A DNA stretch of 64,000 bases from Burkholderia pyrrocinia (GCF_003330765.1 NZ_CP024903.1:2418001-2482000), one strand, 5' to 3'. Numbered from the stretch's first letter, positions 28,326 through 36,896 are shown. Numbers and translations are program-made. Notes: generated from the sequence alone by a model not told the origin.

Positions 28326-29246
28326 ATGGCGGATACCGTCCAGCCGGCCGATCTCGGCTTCTTCTCGACGCTGGCCGCGTCGGGCAGCCTGAGCGCGGCC
28401 GCGCGCGAACTCGGGCTGACCGCGGCGGCCGTCAGCAAGCGGCTCACGCAGATGGAGCGACGCGCGGGCGTGACGCTCGTCAACCGCACGACGCGGCGGA
28501 TGATGCTCACGCCCGAAGGCGACGTGTATCTCGACTACGCGCGCCGGATCCTCGATCAGGTGGACGAACTCGGCGAGCTGCTCGGCAGCGCGAAGCAGCG
28601 CCCGAAGGGGCTGCTGCGCGTGAATGCGACGCTCGGCTTCGGGCGCAGCCACGTCGGCCCCGCGATCTCACGCTTCGTCGCGCGCTATCCGGAAGTGTCG
28701 GTGCAGCTGCAGCTGTCGGTGATGCCGCCGCCGCTCACCGACGACGCGTTCGACGTGTGCATCCGCTTCGGCGAGCCGCCCGATTCGCGCGTCGTCGCGC
28801 GGCGGCTCGCGCCGAACCGCCGGCTGCTGTGCGCGGCGCCCGCGTATCTCGCACGGCACGGGATGCCCGGCACGCCGCACGACCTGACGCGCCACAACTG
28901 CATCGGCATCCGGCAGGGCGACGAGGGTTATGGAATTTGGCGCCTGACGAGCGGGCGCGGTGCGGCACGCAACACCGAAGCCGTGCGAATCAACGGCAAC
29001 CTGACGACGAACGACGGCGAGATCGCCGTGAAGTGGGCGCTCGACGGGCACGGGATCCTGATGCGCGCCGAATGGGATCTCCGCGACTATCTCGCCGATG
29101 GCCGCCTCGTGGTCGTGCTGCCCGACCACGAAACGCCGAGCGCCGACATCTATGCGGTGTACGCGCAGCGTCACCAGATGTCCACGCGGATTCGCGCGTT
29201 CGTGGATTTTCTGGCGGATGAGTTGGGGCGGTTGAAAGGCGCGTAG
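28326..29246 (+). CDS. ttuA: LysR-family regulator of the tartrate module
   Basis: 306 residues. HTH: FFSTLAASGSLSAAARELGL, then 'TAAAVSKRLTQMERRAGVTL'. The effector domain has 'VNATLGFGRSHVGPAISRFV' and 'RFGEPPDSRVVARRLAPNRR', the pattern of DmlR/TtuA-type regulators of malate and tartrate use. It is divergent from ttuC with 108 bases between starts. It most likely activates ttuC-ttuB in the presence of the hydroxy acid. Confidence 0.82.
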   Translation: MADTVQPADLGFFSTLAASGSLSAAARELGLTAAAVSKRLTQMERRAGVTLVNRTTRRMMLTPEGDVYLDYARRILDQVDELGELLGSAKQRPKGLLRVNATLGFGRSHVGPAISRFVARYPEVSVQLQLSVMPPPLTDDAFDVCIRFGEPPDSRVVARRLAPNRRLLCAAPAYLARHGMPGTPHDLTRHNCIGIRQGDEGYGIWRLTSGRGAARNTEAVRINGNLTTNDGEIAVKWALDGHGILMRAEWDLRDYLADGRLVVVLPDHETPSADIYAVYAQRHQMSTRIRAFVDFLADELGRLKGA

Positions 29247-29327
29247 CGCGCCGTCGGCAACGGCCGCGCGCCGAACCGAATACAATGCCCCGATCCCCCG
29301 CCGCTGCGCCAACCTGCCGGAGCCGCC

Positions 29328-29954
29328 ATGTTCGACCTGACCACGCTGACCACCTTCACGGCCGTCGTTCTCGGCCTGTTCCTGATCCCCGGTCCCGCCG
29401 TGCTGCTCGTGCTGAGCCGCACCGTGCAGGGCGGGCGCAAGACCGGCATCCTGACCGGCCTCGGCGTCGCCAGCGGCGACTTCGTGCATACGCTGTTCGC
29501 GGCCGTCGGGCTGTCCGCGCTGCTGATGACGTCGGCGCTTGCGTTCAACGTCGTGAAGCTGGTCGGCGCCGCGTACCTGATCTATCTCGGCGTGCGCGCG
29601 CTGCTGGAGAAGCAGTCCGATCCGTCGCTGCCGACCGTGTCGCCCGTCACGCCGCTCAAGGCGTACCTGCAGGCGATTCCCGCCGAAGTGCTCAATCCGA
29701 AGACCGCGCTGTTCTTCCTCGCGTTCATGCCGCAGTTCGTGCATCCGGAACGCGGCTCGACGTTCGTGCAGTTCGCGGTGCTCGGGCTGATCTTCGTCGT
29801 GCTCAGCTCGCTCTACACGACGCTGATCGCGTGCTCGATCCGCCCGCTCGGCCGCATCGTGAAGCGGCTGACGTGGCTCACACGCTGGCAGGGCAAGATC
29901 ATCGGCTCGATCTTCATCACGCTCGGGCTGCGCGTGGCCGTGCAGCAGCGCTGA
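29328..29954 (+). CDS. LysE/RhtB-family exporter
   Basis: 208 residues, six membrane helices. The family block reads LFLIPGPAVLLVLSRTVQGG, then 'GRKTGILTGLGVASGDFVHT'. It also has 'KLVGAAYLIYLGVRALL', 'PAEVLNPKTALFFLAFMPQF' and a C-terminal 'GSIFITLGLRVA'. It exports amino acids or their homologues across the inner membrane. It stands 81 bases after the LysR gene on the same strand. Substrate not deducible. Confidence 0.87.
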   Translation: MFDLTTLTTFTAVVLGLFLIPGPAVLLVLSRTVQGGRKTGILTGLGVASGDFVHTLFAAVGLSALLMTSALAFNVVKLVGAAYLIYLGVRALLEKQSDPSLPTVSPVTPLKAYLQAIPAEVLNPKTALFFLAFMPQFVHPERGSTFVQFAVLGLIFVVLSSLYTTLIACSIRPLGRIVKRLTWLTRWQGKIIGSIFITLGLRVAVQQR

Positions 29955-29967
29955 TGCGCGCGAGCGC

Positions 29968-30243
29968 ATGACGTTTGGCGCGGCGCCCGCCGGCGAAGCC
30001 CTTTACACCGACCCGCGCCTCGTCGCAATCCACGACCTGTTCAACGCGGGCGATCACGATTTTGCGTTCTACGCAGCCCTGATCGGCACCGCGCGCCAAC
30101 GCGTTCTCGATCTCGGCTGCGGCACCGGCACGTTCGCGCGCCAGCTCGCGGCGGCCGGGCACGACGTCGTCGATCTCCATCATGCGGTGGCACCGTTCGC
30201 CGACGCGACGAGCGCGGAGATCATCGCGATCTGCCGCGCCTGA
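29968..30243 (+). pseudogene. Class I SAM methyltransferase remnant with apparent internal deletion
   Basis: 91 residues. The N-terminus is normal for a small methyltransferase: EALYTDPRLVAIHDLFNAGD, then SAM motif I 'RQRVLDLGCGTGTFARQLAA'. Right after motif I the sequence jumps to PFADATSAEIIAICRA, which resembles the extreme C-terminus of the same family (a '..SPEIIVVAR.' strand). Full enzymes are about 230-260 residues, so about 150 central residues, including motifs II and III, seem to have been deleted in frame. The product could not fold as a methyltransferase. It lies 13 bases after the LysE-type gene and may once have been its operon partner. Confidence 0.6.
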
Positions 30244-30258
30244 GTGCGTTCGGCCGCG

Positions 30259-30948
30259 TCAGCCCGCAACGGGCAGCGTGTCCACCGCATACGCGTGCCG
30301 GAGCGTGCGGCCCAGCACCGGATCCTCCAGCTCGACCTCGAACCGCTCGGCCGGCCGGATGCCGCCGATCGCCGCAAGCGTGCCGCACAGCATCGCGGTA
30401 CCGTCGGCGAAGCGGCCGTCGTGGCGCGCGAACTGCGCGAGCAGATCGTCGGGCGCGCGCATCGCCGTGACCTTGCCCTCCTGATACAGCACGCGCTCGC
30501 CGTCGATCGTCGCGTACGCGCGCAGCACGAGCTGATCCCAGTGGCCGGCCACATCGTCGAACTTCCACAGTGTGTTCGCGCACGGCTTGCCGCACATCTG
30601 CTTCGACACGGTGATCCCGTAGGTCTCGACCTCGCGGTCGGTGTGGTCGGACGCGATGCCGACGAAGGTCTCGCCGCCGTCCCGCACCAGCACGAATTCC
30701 GCTTCGCCGCTGCTCTGCCCGCCCGATACCTGGATCGCGGGCGACGGATCGAGGCGATCGGCCGCGACGCGGTAGAACACCGGCGTCGTCGCCGGGCGCT
30801 TGACGCCGAGTTCCTCCAGCTCGCGAATGTGCTGCTCCATGGCGGCCGTATCGCGGCCGGTCCAGCCCGCGATCACGAGCGTGTCGATCGAAATCGCGCG
30901 CTCGGTGCGGCCGTCGCGACCGTCGATCGCGAACGTGATGGTTTTCAT
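30259..30948 (-). CDS. DUF2848 protein in flavin-monooxygenase operon
   Basis: 229 residues. Start MKTITFAIDGRDGRTERAIS at ATG 30948. Conserved-looking blocks: 'TPVFYRVAADRLD', 'GEAEFVLVRDGGETFVGIAS', 'DHTDREVETYGITVSKQMCG' and 'GTAMLCGTLAAIGGIRPAER'. I recognise DUF2848. The 'SD.TDRE.E..G...SKQ' stretch faintly recalls the fumarylacetoacetate-hydrolase fold, which would suit a ring-cleavage pathway, but this is weak. It is the last gene of the reductase-oxygenase-cupin-DUF2848 operon, 70 bases after the cupin gene. Confidence 0.75.
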   Translation of the reverse strand: MKTITFAIDGRDGRTERAISIDTLVIAGWTGRDTAAMEQHIRELEELGVKRPATTPVFYRVAADRLDPSPAIQVSGGQSSGEAEFVLVRDGGETFVGIASDHTDREVETYGITVSKQMCGKPCANTLWKFDDVAGHWDQLVLRAYATIDGERVLYQEGKVTAMRAPDDLLAQFARHDGRFADGTAMLCGTLAAIGGIRPAERFEVELEDPVLGRTLRHAYAVDTLPVAG

Positions 30949-31018
30949 CGAAAACTCCTTGCGGCGGGCAGCGCGAGCCATGCGCCGCCGCCCGCTGTGT
31001 GTCATTGATCGTCCGGGC

Positions 31019-31405
31019 TCACGCCGGGTCGTAGTAGTGGATCTCCAGCAGCACGCAGCCGCCGTTCGACTTGAACGGGCCGTGCCATGCGCCGGGCGGA
31101 CGCACCGCATACGTGTAGCCGTTGAACGGCGTGCCGCCGTTGCCGTGCTCGTCGTTGCCGACGGTCAGGTCGCCCTCGACGAGAAACACCTCCTCCCAGT
31201 AGTCGTGCACGAACGGCTTCTTCGTGTGCAGCCCGGCCGGCAGGCGCAGCAGGCGCGTGCGGCTGCCGCGCTTCCGCTCGGTGTCGAGCGCGCCGGACAG
31301 GATCAGTTCCTGCGCGCCGGATGCCGGGTCATAGCCTTCCGGCAGCCGCCAGTCGCGCTGCATGTCCAGCGTATGGAATTCGTCGTGAAGCTTGTTGATG
31401 GCCAT
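31019..31405 (-). CDS. Cupin-domain protein
   Basis: 128 residues. A single small beta-barrel. The cupin motif 1 region reads 'KKPFVHDYWEEVFLVEGDLT' (His and Glu as metal ligands) and motif 2 'PPGAWHGPFKSNGGCVLLEI'. No signal peptide. It probably binds one divalent metal and could act as a dioxygenase, isomerase or ligand-binding protein. It lies 50 bases after the oxygenase gene in the same operon, so it likely acts on the hydroxylated product. Confidence 0.8.
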   Translation of the reverse strand: MAINKLHDEFHTLDMQRDWRLPEGYDPASGAQELILSGALDTERKRGSRTRLLRLPAGLHTKKPFVHDYWEEVFLVEGDLTVGNDEHGNGGTPFNGYTYAVRPPGAWHGPFKSNGGCVLLEIHYYDPA

Positions 31406-31455
31406 CTGTCTCTCCTGAATGCGATAGCGGGTAAGGTCTGGCGCGATGCGGCGCG

Positions 31456-32934
31456 TCAAGCGGCGCGCGGCGTCGACAACTCCTGGTTCAGCGAATAGCT
31501 GCCGAGCATCGAATCGACGAGATGCGACGCGCGCTGCCAGTCGTACGTGCGGTACGCATGGCCCTTCGTGACGAACGACGCGCCGGCATAGAACAGTTCG
31601 TACTGGTTGTGGCGCGACGCGAATTCGGAGCCGACCGCGTCCCACGCGAGCTTGAAGAACTTCACGCGATCCTCGGACGAACATACGGGCGACTTCTGCG
31701 TCTTCTCGATGATGCGCAGCAGGTCGGGGTTTTCGAAATCGCGCACGCTGGACGGCAGCATGATCATTCCGCCGCCGGCGAGCTCGCGCAGCGTGTTGAG
31801 CACCTTCGAATAGAGCTGCTGCGTGACGACCTGCGAGCCGTACAGCATGTTGCGGTCGGGCACGTAGAAGCCGTTGACGACCGTGCCCTTCGCTTCCATT
31901 CCGTAGACCCACGCCTCGACCATCGACGCCTCGGCCGCGAGCTGGCCCAGCGTCTCGCGCACCTGCGGGAACGCGTTCGTGCCGTTGACCTCGGAGATCT
32001 TCAGGCCGAGCCCGACGAGGAAGCGCAGCTTCGTCATCAGGCGCACCTGGCACTGGTAGTTCTGGAACACGTGCGCGGGCGTCGCGTGGAACTGCTTCGC
32101 GCACATCGCCGTATTGCCGGCGACGAAGATCCGCTCCCACGGCACCTTCACGTCGTCGAAATACAGCACCGCGTCGTTCTCGTCGAAGCGGCTCGACAGC
32201 GGGTTGTCGAACACCGACGTCGCGTTCTCCTCGTACGACTTGCGCGACATGATCTTCATGCCCTTCGCGTTCATCGGCACCGCGAACGACAGCGCGTACA
32301 TCTCGTCGCCTTCGCGCAGCGGCTGGATGCAGCTGCAGAACACCTCGTTCGCCATGATCCCGCTGGTCGCGAGCATCTTCGCGCCGCGCACCGTGATGCC
32401 CTCGGCGTCCTGGTCGACGATGCCGACCGCGAGGTACTTGTCCTCCTGCTCGTGCGCGGCCTTCGACTGGTTCGCCTGCGGATTCACGATCACGTAGGTC
32501 AGGAACAGGTCGTTGTCGCGTGCGTAGCGGTAGTAGTCGCGCAGTGCGCCCGCGCGCGCCGGATCGTATTGCTCGAACACGTCGGCGCCCATATACATGC
32601 CCGACAGGCACGACGCAACGTGATCGGGCGAGCGGCCCATGAAGCCGTAATGCAGCTCCGACCACGCTTCCATCGCGGCGCGGCGTTCGACGAGTTCGTC
32701 GTAGCACGTCGGCAGCTGCCAGATTCGGCTGACGCGGTTGCCCGAGTCGGGCGACACGAACGTCATCTTCTCGACGTTCTCGTCGCGCGCCTGGTAGTCG
32801 TACAGGCTCGCGTAGCTGCGGATCGAATTGCGGAATGCCGCGTGCGCGGTCACGTCGCCGACCGGCTGGCCGTTCAGGTAGACCTGCCGCCCGTCGCGCA
32901 GCGACGCGATGTGCTGAGTCCCGTTCTTGATCAT
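31456..32934 (-). CDS. FADH2-dependent aromatic monooxygenase, oxygenase component (HpaB/TftD type)
   Basis: 492 residues. Member of the 4-hydroxyphenylacetate 3-monooxygenase/chlorophenol 4-monooxygenase group with an acyl-CoA-dehydrogenase fold. Marks: N-terminal TAHAAFRNSIRSYASLYDYQ, 'FLTYVIVNPQANQSKA', 'GITVRGAKMLATSGIMANEV', 'DDVKVPWERIFVAGN' and 'GGGMIMLPSSVRDFENPDL'. It uses reduced flavin from the partner reductase encoded 35 bases upstream to hydroxylate, and perhaps dehalogenate or denitrate, a phenol. ATG 32934 has AGGAGG upstream. Substrate unknown. Direct repeats shared with the nearby marR promoter suggest MarR-type control. Confidence 0.85.
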   Translation of the reverse strand: MIKNGTQHIASLRDGRQVYLNGQPVGDVTAHAAFRNSIRSYASLYDYQARDENVEKMTFVSPDSGNRVSRIWQLPTCYDELVERRAAMEAWSELHYGFMGRSPDHVASCLSGMYMGADVFEQYDPARAGALRDYYRYARDNDLFLTYVIVNPQANQSKAAHEQEDKYLAVGIVDQDAEGITVRGAKMLATSGIMANEVFCSCIQPLREGDEMYALSFAVPMNAKGMKIMSRKSYEENATSVFDNPLSSRFDENDAVLYFDDVKVPWERIFVAGNTAMCAKQFHATPAHVFQNYQCQVRLMTKLRFLVGLGLKISEVNGTNAFPQVRETLGQLAAEASMVEAWVYGMEAKGTVVNGFYVPDRNMLYGSQVVTQQLYSKVLNTLRELAGGGMIMLPSSVRDFENPDLLRIIEKTQKSPVCSSEDRVKFFKLAWDAVGSEFASRHNQYELFYAGASFVTKGHAYRTYDWQRASHLVDSMLGSYSLNQELSTPRAA

Positions 32935-32969
32935 GATGCCTCCTGGGTGGAATGAATCGTGGGTTGCGT

Positions 32970-33497
32970 TCAAGCAGACAGCGCGTGCACGCCGTCGAGC
33001 GTGCGGTAACGGCCGCCGAAGAAGATCAGCGGGCGCCCTTCCGAGCGCACGCGGTGCCGCGTCACGCGGCCGACGAAGATCACGTGATCGCCGCCGTCGT
33101 ACTGCGCATAGGGTTCGCATTCGAACGTTGCAAGCGCGTCCGGCAGCAGCACCGCGCCGTCGTCTTTCGCCGCGTCGGCACGCCAGCCCCACTTGTCGCC
33201 GTTCGTTTTCGCGAAGCAGTTCGACAGGTGTTGCTGCGTCTCGTCGAGCACGTTGACCGCGTAGCCGCCCGCGTCGGTCAGGTCGCCGAGGCTCAGGCTG
33301 CGGCGGTCGACCGAGAACAGGATCAGCGGCGGGTCCAGCGACACCGAATTGAACGACGCGACCGTGATGCCGATCGGCACCCCCTCTTTCCGCGGTGCGG
33401 TAATCACCGCGACGCCCGTCGCGAACATCGACAGCGCGGTGCGAAAGCGCCGCTGCTCGTCGGCGCCCGCGCCGGTTCCGGCATGGTTCTCGCTCAT
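32970..33497 (-). CDS. Flavin reductase component (HpaC/TftC type)
   Basis: 175 residues. Flavin reductase domain: FRTALSMFATGVAVITAPRK, 'IGITVASFNSVSLDPPLILF', 'AVNVLDETQQHLSNCFAK' and 'HVIFVGRVTRHRV'. It makes FADH2 from NADH for the oxygenase. ATG 33497 is chosen because AAGGAGGG lies just upstream. First gene of the operon; its upstream region contains two perfect tandem copies of GTTATTTAGCTTT. Confidence 0.87.
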   Translation of the reverse strand: MSENHAGTGAGADEQRRFRTALSMFATGVAVITAPRKEGVPIGITVASFNSVSLDPPLILFSVDRRSLSLGDLTDAGGYAVNVLDETQQHLSNCFAKTNGDKWGWRADAAKDDGAVLLPDALATFECEPYAQYDGGDHVIFVGRVTRHRVRSEGRPLIFFGGRYRTLDGVHALSA

Positions 33498-33557
33498 CTC
33501 GCCCTCCTTGGGTTGCATCGCCGGATTCCGCAGTGGAGTCCGGCCCAACAAAGCACC

Positions 33558-33583
33558 GTTATTTAGCTTTGTTATTTAGCTTT
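33558..33583. repeat. Two tandem 13-base repeats, probable MarR operator of the monooxygenase operon
   Basis: GTTATTTAGCTTT occurs at 33558-33570 and again at 33571-33583 with no spacer. Eleven bases of it (ATTTAGCTTTG) recur at 35596-35606, immediately upstream of the MarR regulator gene. The repeats lie 61-86 bases upstream of the reductase start, in an A+T-rich patch that is unusual for this window. Confidence 0.65.
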
Positions 33584-33772
33584 TATTAAATGCAAACACA
33601 AAGGCGGGTTCAAGCTGTCGTAAACCCTGATCTTGAAAGCTTTGTTTGAAAGACAACCCTACTGGCGGGATGGATGTTGCGCGGCGCTCGCGAATGTCCA
33701 CGTACACTGCGGCTACCGTATTCCCCGGGCTTTCGCGCCCCGCGGGAGACACCGCTTTCCGGAGCCCTTTCG

Positions 33773-34984
33773 ATGCAATCCCGTCCGATCTACATGGACT
33801 ACAGTGCGACGACGCCCGTCGATCCGCGCGTGGTCGACAAAATGGTGCCGTTCCTGCACGAGCAATTCGGCAACCCTGCTTCGCGCAGCCACAGCTACGG
33901 CTGGGACGCCGAGCAGGCGGTCGAGGCAGCGCGTGCACACGTCGCCGCGCTGCTCGGCGCCGATCCGCGCGAAATCGTGTGGACGTCCGGTGCGACCGAG
34001 GGCAACAACCTCGCGATCAAGGGCGCCGCGCACTTCTACCAGGGCAAGGGCAAGCACCTCGTCACGGTGAAGACCGAGCACAAGGCCGTGCTCGATACGT
34101 GCCGCGAACTCGAACGCCAGGGCTTCGACGTCACGTACCTCGACGTGCGGGAAGACGGCCTGCTCGATCTCGACGCGCTGCAGCAGGCGCTGCGCGCCGA
34201 CACGATCCTGGTCTCGGTGATGCTCGCGAACAACGAGACGGGCGTGATCCAGCCGGTGGCCGAGATCGGCGCGCTGTGCCGCGCGCGCGGCATCGTGTTC
34301 CACTGCGACGCCGTACAGGCGGCCGGCAAGATTCCGGTCGACGTGAATGTGCTGAACGTCGACCTGCTGACGGTGACCGCGCACAAGGTCTACGGCCCGA
34401 AGGGGATCGGCGCGCTGTACGTGCGCCGCAAGCCGCGCGTGCGCATCGAAGCGCAGATGCACGGCGGCGGCCATGAGCGCGGGATGCGCTCGGGCACGCT
34501 GCCGACGCACCAGATCGTCGGGATGGGCGAGGCGTTCCGGCTCGCGAAGGAAGAGATGGAGGAAGAAAGCCGCCGCGTCGGCGCGTTGCGCGACCGGCTG
34601 CTGGCCGGCCTGTCGACGCTCGACGAGGTTTACGTGAACGGCGATCTCGCGCGCCGGATTCCGCACAACCTGAACGTCAGCTTCAATTTCGTCGAAGGCG
34701 AATCGCTGATCATGGGGATCAAGGGCGTCGCGGTGTCGTCAGGCTCCGCGTGCACGTCGGCATCGCTGGAGCCGTCGTACGTGCTGCGCGCGCTCGGCCG
34801 CAGCGACGAGCTCGCGCACAGCTCGATCCGCTTCACGCTCGGCCGCTTCACGACCGAGGCCGAAGTGGACAGCGTGATCGCGCAGGTGCGCGACACGGTC
34901 GACAAGCTGCGCGCGCTGAGCCCGCTGTGGGACATGCATCTCGAAGGGGTCGACCTGAGTACGATCGAGTGGGCCGCGCACTGA
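33773..34984 (+). CDS. iscS: Cysteine desulfurase, IscS type (stand-alone copy)
   Basis: 403 residues, almost the length of E. coli IscS (404). A PLP enzyme that takes sulfur from cysteine for Fe-S clusters and tRNA thiolation. Start [23 protein letters not shown] lysine 205 in '[14 protein letters not shown]'; catalytic Cys327 in '[20 protein letters not shown]'; C-terminus '[20 protein letters not shown]', the IscU-binding tail of true IscS. No iscR, iscU, iscA, hscBA or fdx gene is next to it. It is divergent from the monooxygenase operon and convergent with marR. It is either a second copy or a relocated one. Confidence 0.92.
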   Translation: MQSRPIYMDYSATTPVDPRVVDKMVPFLHEQFGNPASRSHSYGWDAEQAVEAARAHVAALLGADPREIVWTSGATEGNNLAIKGAAHFYQGKGKHLVTVKTEHKAVLDTCRELERQGFDVTYLDVREDGLLDLDALQQALRADTILVSVMLANNETGVIQPVAEIGALCRARGIVFHCDAVQAAGKIPVDVNVLNVDLLTVTAHKVYGPKGIGALYVRRKPRVRIEAQMHGGGHERGMRSGTLPTHQIVGMGEAFRLAKEEMEEESRRVGALRDRLLAGLSTLDEVYVNGDLARRIPHNLNVSFNFVEGESLIMGIKGVAVSSGSACTSASLEPSYVLRALGRSDELAHSSIRFTLGRFTTEAEVDSVIAQVRDTVDKLRALSPLWDMHLEGVDLSTIEWAAH

Positions 34985-35024
34985 GTGTGGCCGATGCGTC
35001 AGGCCGGCCTGTGGCCGGCGCGCG

Positions 35025-35567
35025 TCAGCCTTTTTCCTGGCGCGCGATCATGTGCGCGAGATCGAGCGTCGCGCGATCGCCGTTGGTGACGAGGCGGTCG
35101 ATCACCGAGCAGAGCGCCTTGAATTCAGTTTTCGTCACGCCCTCGAACAGCACGTTGTTGATACGCTGCTGCGAGTCGGCGAGCGCTTTCAGCAGCTTCG
35201 AGCCGGCCGGCGTGACGGTGAGCCGCATCTTGCGCTTGTCGTCGGGGTCCGAACGTTTGTCGATCAGGCCGAGCTTCTTCAGCTTGCCGGTCTCGATCGT
35301 GACGAAGGCGCCGCTCAGGTGCAGGTGATCGGCGAGGCGGTTGACGGTCACGACGTCGTCGTGCGACAGATGCGCGACCGATACAAGCAGCGAATACTGG
35401 ATGCCGGTGAGGCCGACCAGCGAGCCGAAGCCGTCGCGCACCGACAACAGGCGGGCCGCGAACGGCAACAGCCCGTTGATCAGGTGACGGAATGCCGTGT
35501 CCGTGCCGTCGATCAGGCAGGCCGGGTTGGTAATGGTCAGGACGGACTCCTCTTGCTGCTTGGCCAT
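35025..35567 (-). CDS. MarR-family transcriptional regulator
   Basis: 180 residues. Winged helix: LTGIQYSLLVSVAHLSHDDV, 'TVNRLADHLHLSGAFVTIETG', 'KLKKLGLIDKRSDPDDKRKM'. The last is the MarR wing (D-x-R-x3-v). I prefer ATG 35567 (MAKQQEESVLTITN), with CGGAG upstream. An ATG at 35591 would add eight residues but lacks a ribosome site and would sit on the presumed operator. ATTTAGCTTTG upstream matches the tandem repeats before the flavin-reductase gene 2 kb away, so it likely represses itself and that operon, with an aromatic ligand as inducer. Confidence 0.82.
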   Translation of the reverse strand: MAKQQEESVLTITNPACLIDGTDTAFRHLINGLLPFAARLLSVRDGFGSLVGLTGIQYSLLVSVAHLSHDDVVTVNRLADHLHLSGAFVTIETGKLKKLGLIDKRSDPDDKRKMRLTVTPAGSKLLKALADSQQRINNVLFEGVTKTEFKALCSVIDRLVTNGDRATLDLAHMIARQEKG

Positions 35568-35595
35568 GACGTCGACGCTCCGTGCGGTCATGCGA

Positions 35596-35606
35596 ATTTA
35601 GCTTTG
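35596..35606. promoter_or_regulatory. Probable MarR autoregulatory site
   Basis: ATTTAGCTTTG, identical over 11 bases to 33561-33571 inside the tandem repeats of the monooxygenase promoter. It lies 29 bases upstream of the preferred marR start. Confidence 0.55.
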
Positions 35607-35696
35607 AAACGAAATTATACGGCAAAGGCACCTACGCTCCCGGCCAGGTCCGGCGGGCCGCGTGCGGCCCGATTTCCCGATACCGGAGGCTCGACC

Positions 35697-36293
35697 ATGC
35701 CCTTCCCGCTTCATCCCGCGCCGGTTCGCGCGCTGCTCGAATGCTATCTGCGCGCGAAGGACCTGAACCGGCCCGCGCTGATCGCCGACTGCTTCGCGGC
35801 CAATGCCGAGCTGAGCTTTTCGCTCGCGAACGACGATATCGATTTTCCGCCGCGCGTGACGGGAGCGGCGGCCATCGCGCGCACGCTGGTCGAAGATTTC
35901 GGCGAGCGGTTCGAGCGATGCCGGACCTATTACCTCTGCACCGAACCGGCAGTCGACGAACACGGCGTCAGCGGGATGCCATGGCTCGTCGCGATGCGGC
36001 AGAAGGACAACGGCGCATTGCGGCTCGGGCATGGCACGTACCGCTGGCAGTTCGCGTGCGACATCGAAGGCGTTGCGCGGATTGCCGCGCTGCACATTCA
36101 TATCGCGCGGATGGATACGGTCGACGATCCGCAGGCGGCGAAACTCGATGCGCTGCACGCGGCGTTCGGGTATCCGTGGCTGCCGGCGCACGCGTTCGTG
36201 CGCGGGCTGGCGGATGTCGCGACAGCACAGCCGGATTGGGCATTCCTGGCGCCATTCCGGCTGGCAGCGGCGGAGGCAGCAGCGGCCGGCTAA
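35697..36293 (+). CDS. SnoaL/NTF2-like protein
   Basis: 198 residues. The alpha+beta cone-fold pattern is visible: 'RALLECYLRAKDLNRPALIA', 'DCFAANAELSFSLANDDIDF', 'VTGAAAIARTLVEDFGERFE', then strands ending 'RWQFACDIEGVARIAALHIH'. Start ATG 35697 with CCGGAGG upstream. No signal peptide. Members are isomerases, hydrolases or scaffold proteins; this one cannot be assigned. It is divergent from marR (129 bases between starts), so MarR could control it too. Confidence 0.7.
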   Translation: MPFPLHPAPVRALLECYLRAKDLNRPALIADCFAANAELSFSLANDDIDFPPRVTGAAAIARTLVEDFGERFERCRTYYLCTEPAVDEHGVSGMPWLVAMRQKDNGALRLGHGTYRWQFACDIEGVARIAALHIHIARMDTVDDPQAAKLDALHAAFGYPWLPAHAFVRGLADVATAQPDWAFLAPFRLAAAEAAAAG

Positions 36294-36333
36294 GGCACGG
36301 CCGGGCGCGGGGCGGCATCACGCGCCCCTCGCG

Positions 36334-36717
36334 TCACCGCGCCACGTCGAGCGCCTGCCGAACCCCTTCCCAGTCGAGCCCGAACCGCGCGAGATACTTG
36401 CGCAGCCGGTCCGCATCGTTCGGCTGCTTCTTGCTCTGCCGCGACACCGCGAACAGCGTGCGCCCGGGTTCCGACAGGCTCGCCGACGCACGGCACACGT
36501 CGAGCACGCGTTCGAGCTGCGCGCGGTCGAACAGGTCGAGTTCCGCCGCACGCACGCCGAACACCACATCGACCCACGTGTCGGACGCGCCCGCGCCGGC
36601 CGGCGACGACCACGTGCGCGTCAGCCGCTCGACTTCCTGTTCGGTCAGGTCCTCGGTAATCCGTCCCGCATCGGCCAGCGTCGCCATCCGCGTGACCGAG
36701 GCTGAAAGGCCCGCCGC
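36334..36717 (-). pseudogene. rtcR: rtcR remnant: C-terminal end of the sigma-54 activator of rtcB
   Basis: The last about 128 codons of RtcR survive: SASVTRMATLADAGRITEDL, 'FDRAQLERVLDVCRASASLS', then 'NDADRLRKYLARFGLDWEG'. This is the conserved tail that follows the AAA+ domain. Similarity stops abruptly near 36717. The whole RtcR regulatory domain, the Walker A/B and GAFTGA parts of the AAA+ domain, and the start codon region are missing; intact RtcR is about 530 residues. It faces away from rtcB, the usual divergent rtcR-rtcB layout, so this is a decayed resident gene rather than an insertion. rtcB itself is intact. Confidence 0.75.
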
Positions 36718-36896
36718 GCGCCGGATCGATTGCGGTTCCGCGCGATCGGCCGGACGGCCGGACGGCCCGCGCGAATGCGCACGATGACGCAATGCAGGAT
36801 GCGTCGCCGTGCAGCGCCCGCGCCCGCCCGATTGCGTCGCACCGCGATCCGCACGATGCGCGTCACCCGGCGGCCATTGAAGAAAAGGACAAGAAT

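Noticed and set aside
36303..36327. Terminator between the NTF2-like gene and the rtcR remnant
   Set aside because: GGGCGCG/CGCGCCC could pair, but the loop is long and no T run follows on either strand.
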